Source of the DNA: CAZDBA01 sp964503615
GTDB lineage: Bacteria > Planctomycetota > Planctomycetia > Pirellulales > Pirellulaceae
Reading direction: 5' to 3'
DNA length: 32,185 nt
NCBI GenBank assembly: GCA_964503615.1
Contig: CAZDBA010000040.1
Coordinates: 1 to 32,185, forward strand
The notes under the pieces are model-generated. The model was not told the DNA's origin. It ran no database searches and saw only the letters and a list, made by a program, of their open reading frames with translations. Positions 32,067-32,185 of the stretch are shown here, one piece after another; position 1 is the first letter of the stretch; every line of letters starts with the position of its first letter. The translations under genes were made by a program, and so were the position numbers.

Positions 32067-32185
32067 ACTCTACTTACTATTCAGATCGCACCCACCCAGT
32101 CGGTACCTGCACCTTTTCCCTGGCTTCATCGCCTTCTTGAACAGAGAACTTGAACATCGGCTACGTTCCTACGTCACTACGCGAT
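32067..32185. other. Window end, no gene called
   Basis: These 119 bases follow the GMC oxidoreductase. They show no terminator and no ORF worth calling before the window ends. Confidence 0.5.

Noticed and set aside
1..32185. tRNA, rRNA, CRISPR array, prophage or transposase genes
   Set aside because: No cloverleaf with tRNA features, no regular spacer array, and no transposase or phage proteins were seen. The palindrome at 17825-17884 is cloverleaf-like but lacks tRNA signature bases.

Overview
The window looks like chromosomal DNA of a planctomycete, probably Pirellulales-like. I infer this from a DUF1559 prepilin-type protein, a planctomycete-type cytochrome c domain, a DUF3467 protein, a sulfatase-modifying-factor-domain lipoprotein, a secreted GH95 fucosidase-like enzyme, and many exported proteins with loose Shine-Dalgarno use. 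No database search was possible. One 100-N scaffold gap (14249-14348) is flanked by an exact 55-bp duplication and looks like an unmerged contig overlap.

The main result is that three genes are interrupted by a single in-frame UGA, each at or beside a redox-motif position of a thioredoxin-like domain. In each case the same reading frame continues into the rest of the domain. They are a cytochrome c/thioredoxin-like fusion (4445-2913, minus; F-U-P-G), a DsbD-type thiol:disulfide transporter (15807-17804, plus; W-U-A-T-C) and a TlpA-like lipoprotein (22755-21121, minus; W-U-P-P-C). Each UGA is followed, 24-31 nt later, by a hairpin with G in the first or second loop position, as expected of a bacterial SECIS. 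Elsewhere in the window UGA is an ordinary stop (asparaginase, TrhA-like protein, receiver-like protein), so genome-wide recoding is unlikely. I read these as selenoproteins. Automatic annotation would split each one into two ORFs.

Layout: 1-5.4 kb, minus strand: GH95 enzyme, cytochrome/thioredoxin selenoprotein and a small exported unknown. 5.7-9.5 kb: a TIM-barrel isomerase-like gene converging on an SUMF-domain lipoprotein, then asparaginase, then a divergent DUF3467 gene. 9.7-12.2 kb, minus: DUF1559 pseudopilin-like protein and M24 peptidase. 12.3-13.8 kb, plus: TrhA/hemolysin III and an exported Ni-superoxide dismutase. 13.9-14.8 kb, minus: a degenerate receiver protein and a divergent PII protein, separated by the assembly gap. 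15.0-19.2 kb, plus: three neighbouring genes sharing the DsbD N-terminal (alpha) domain, the middle one being the Sec-containing DsbD. 19.6-21.0 kb, plus: a rhomboid-like protease with an acidic insert. 21.1-29.1 kb, minus: a heavy-metal tripartite RND efflux operon (TolC-like, adaptor, CusA/CzcA-like pump) followed by the Sec lipoprotein. 29.4-32.1 kb, plus: CinA-family amidase and a Tat-exported GMC oxidoreductase with a four-Cys cluster.

How the genes may work together (inference): the DsbD homologue would carry cytoplasmic reducing power across the membrane to exported partners. The alpha-domain proteins beside it and the two exported Sec thioredoxin-fold proteins are the natural candidates. 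Together with NiSOD and metal efflux, this suggests an envelope thiol/selenol redox and metal-stress neighbourhood. No selA, selB, selC or selD was seen in the window.
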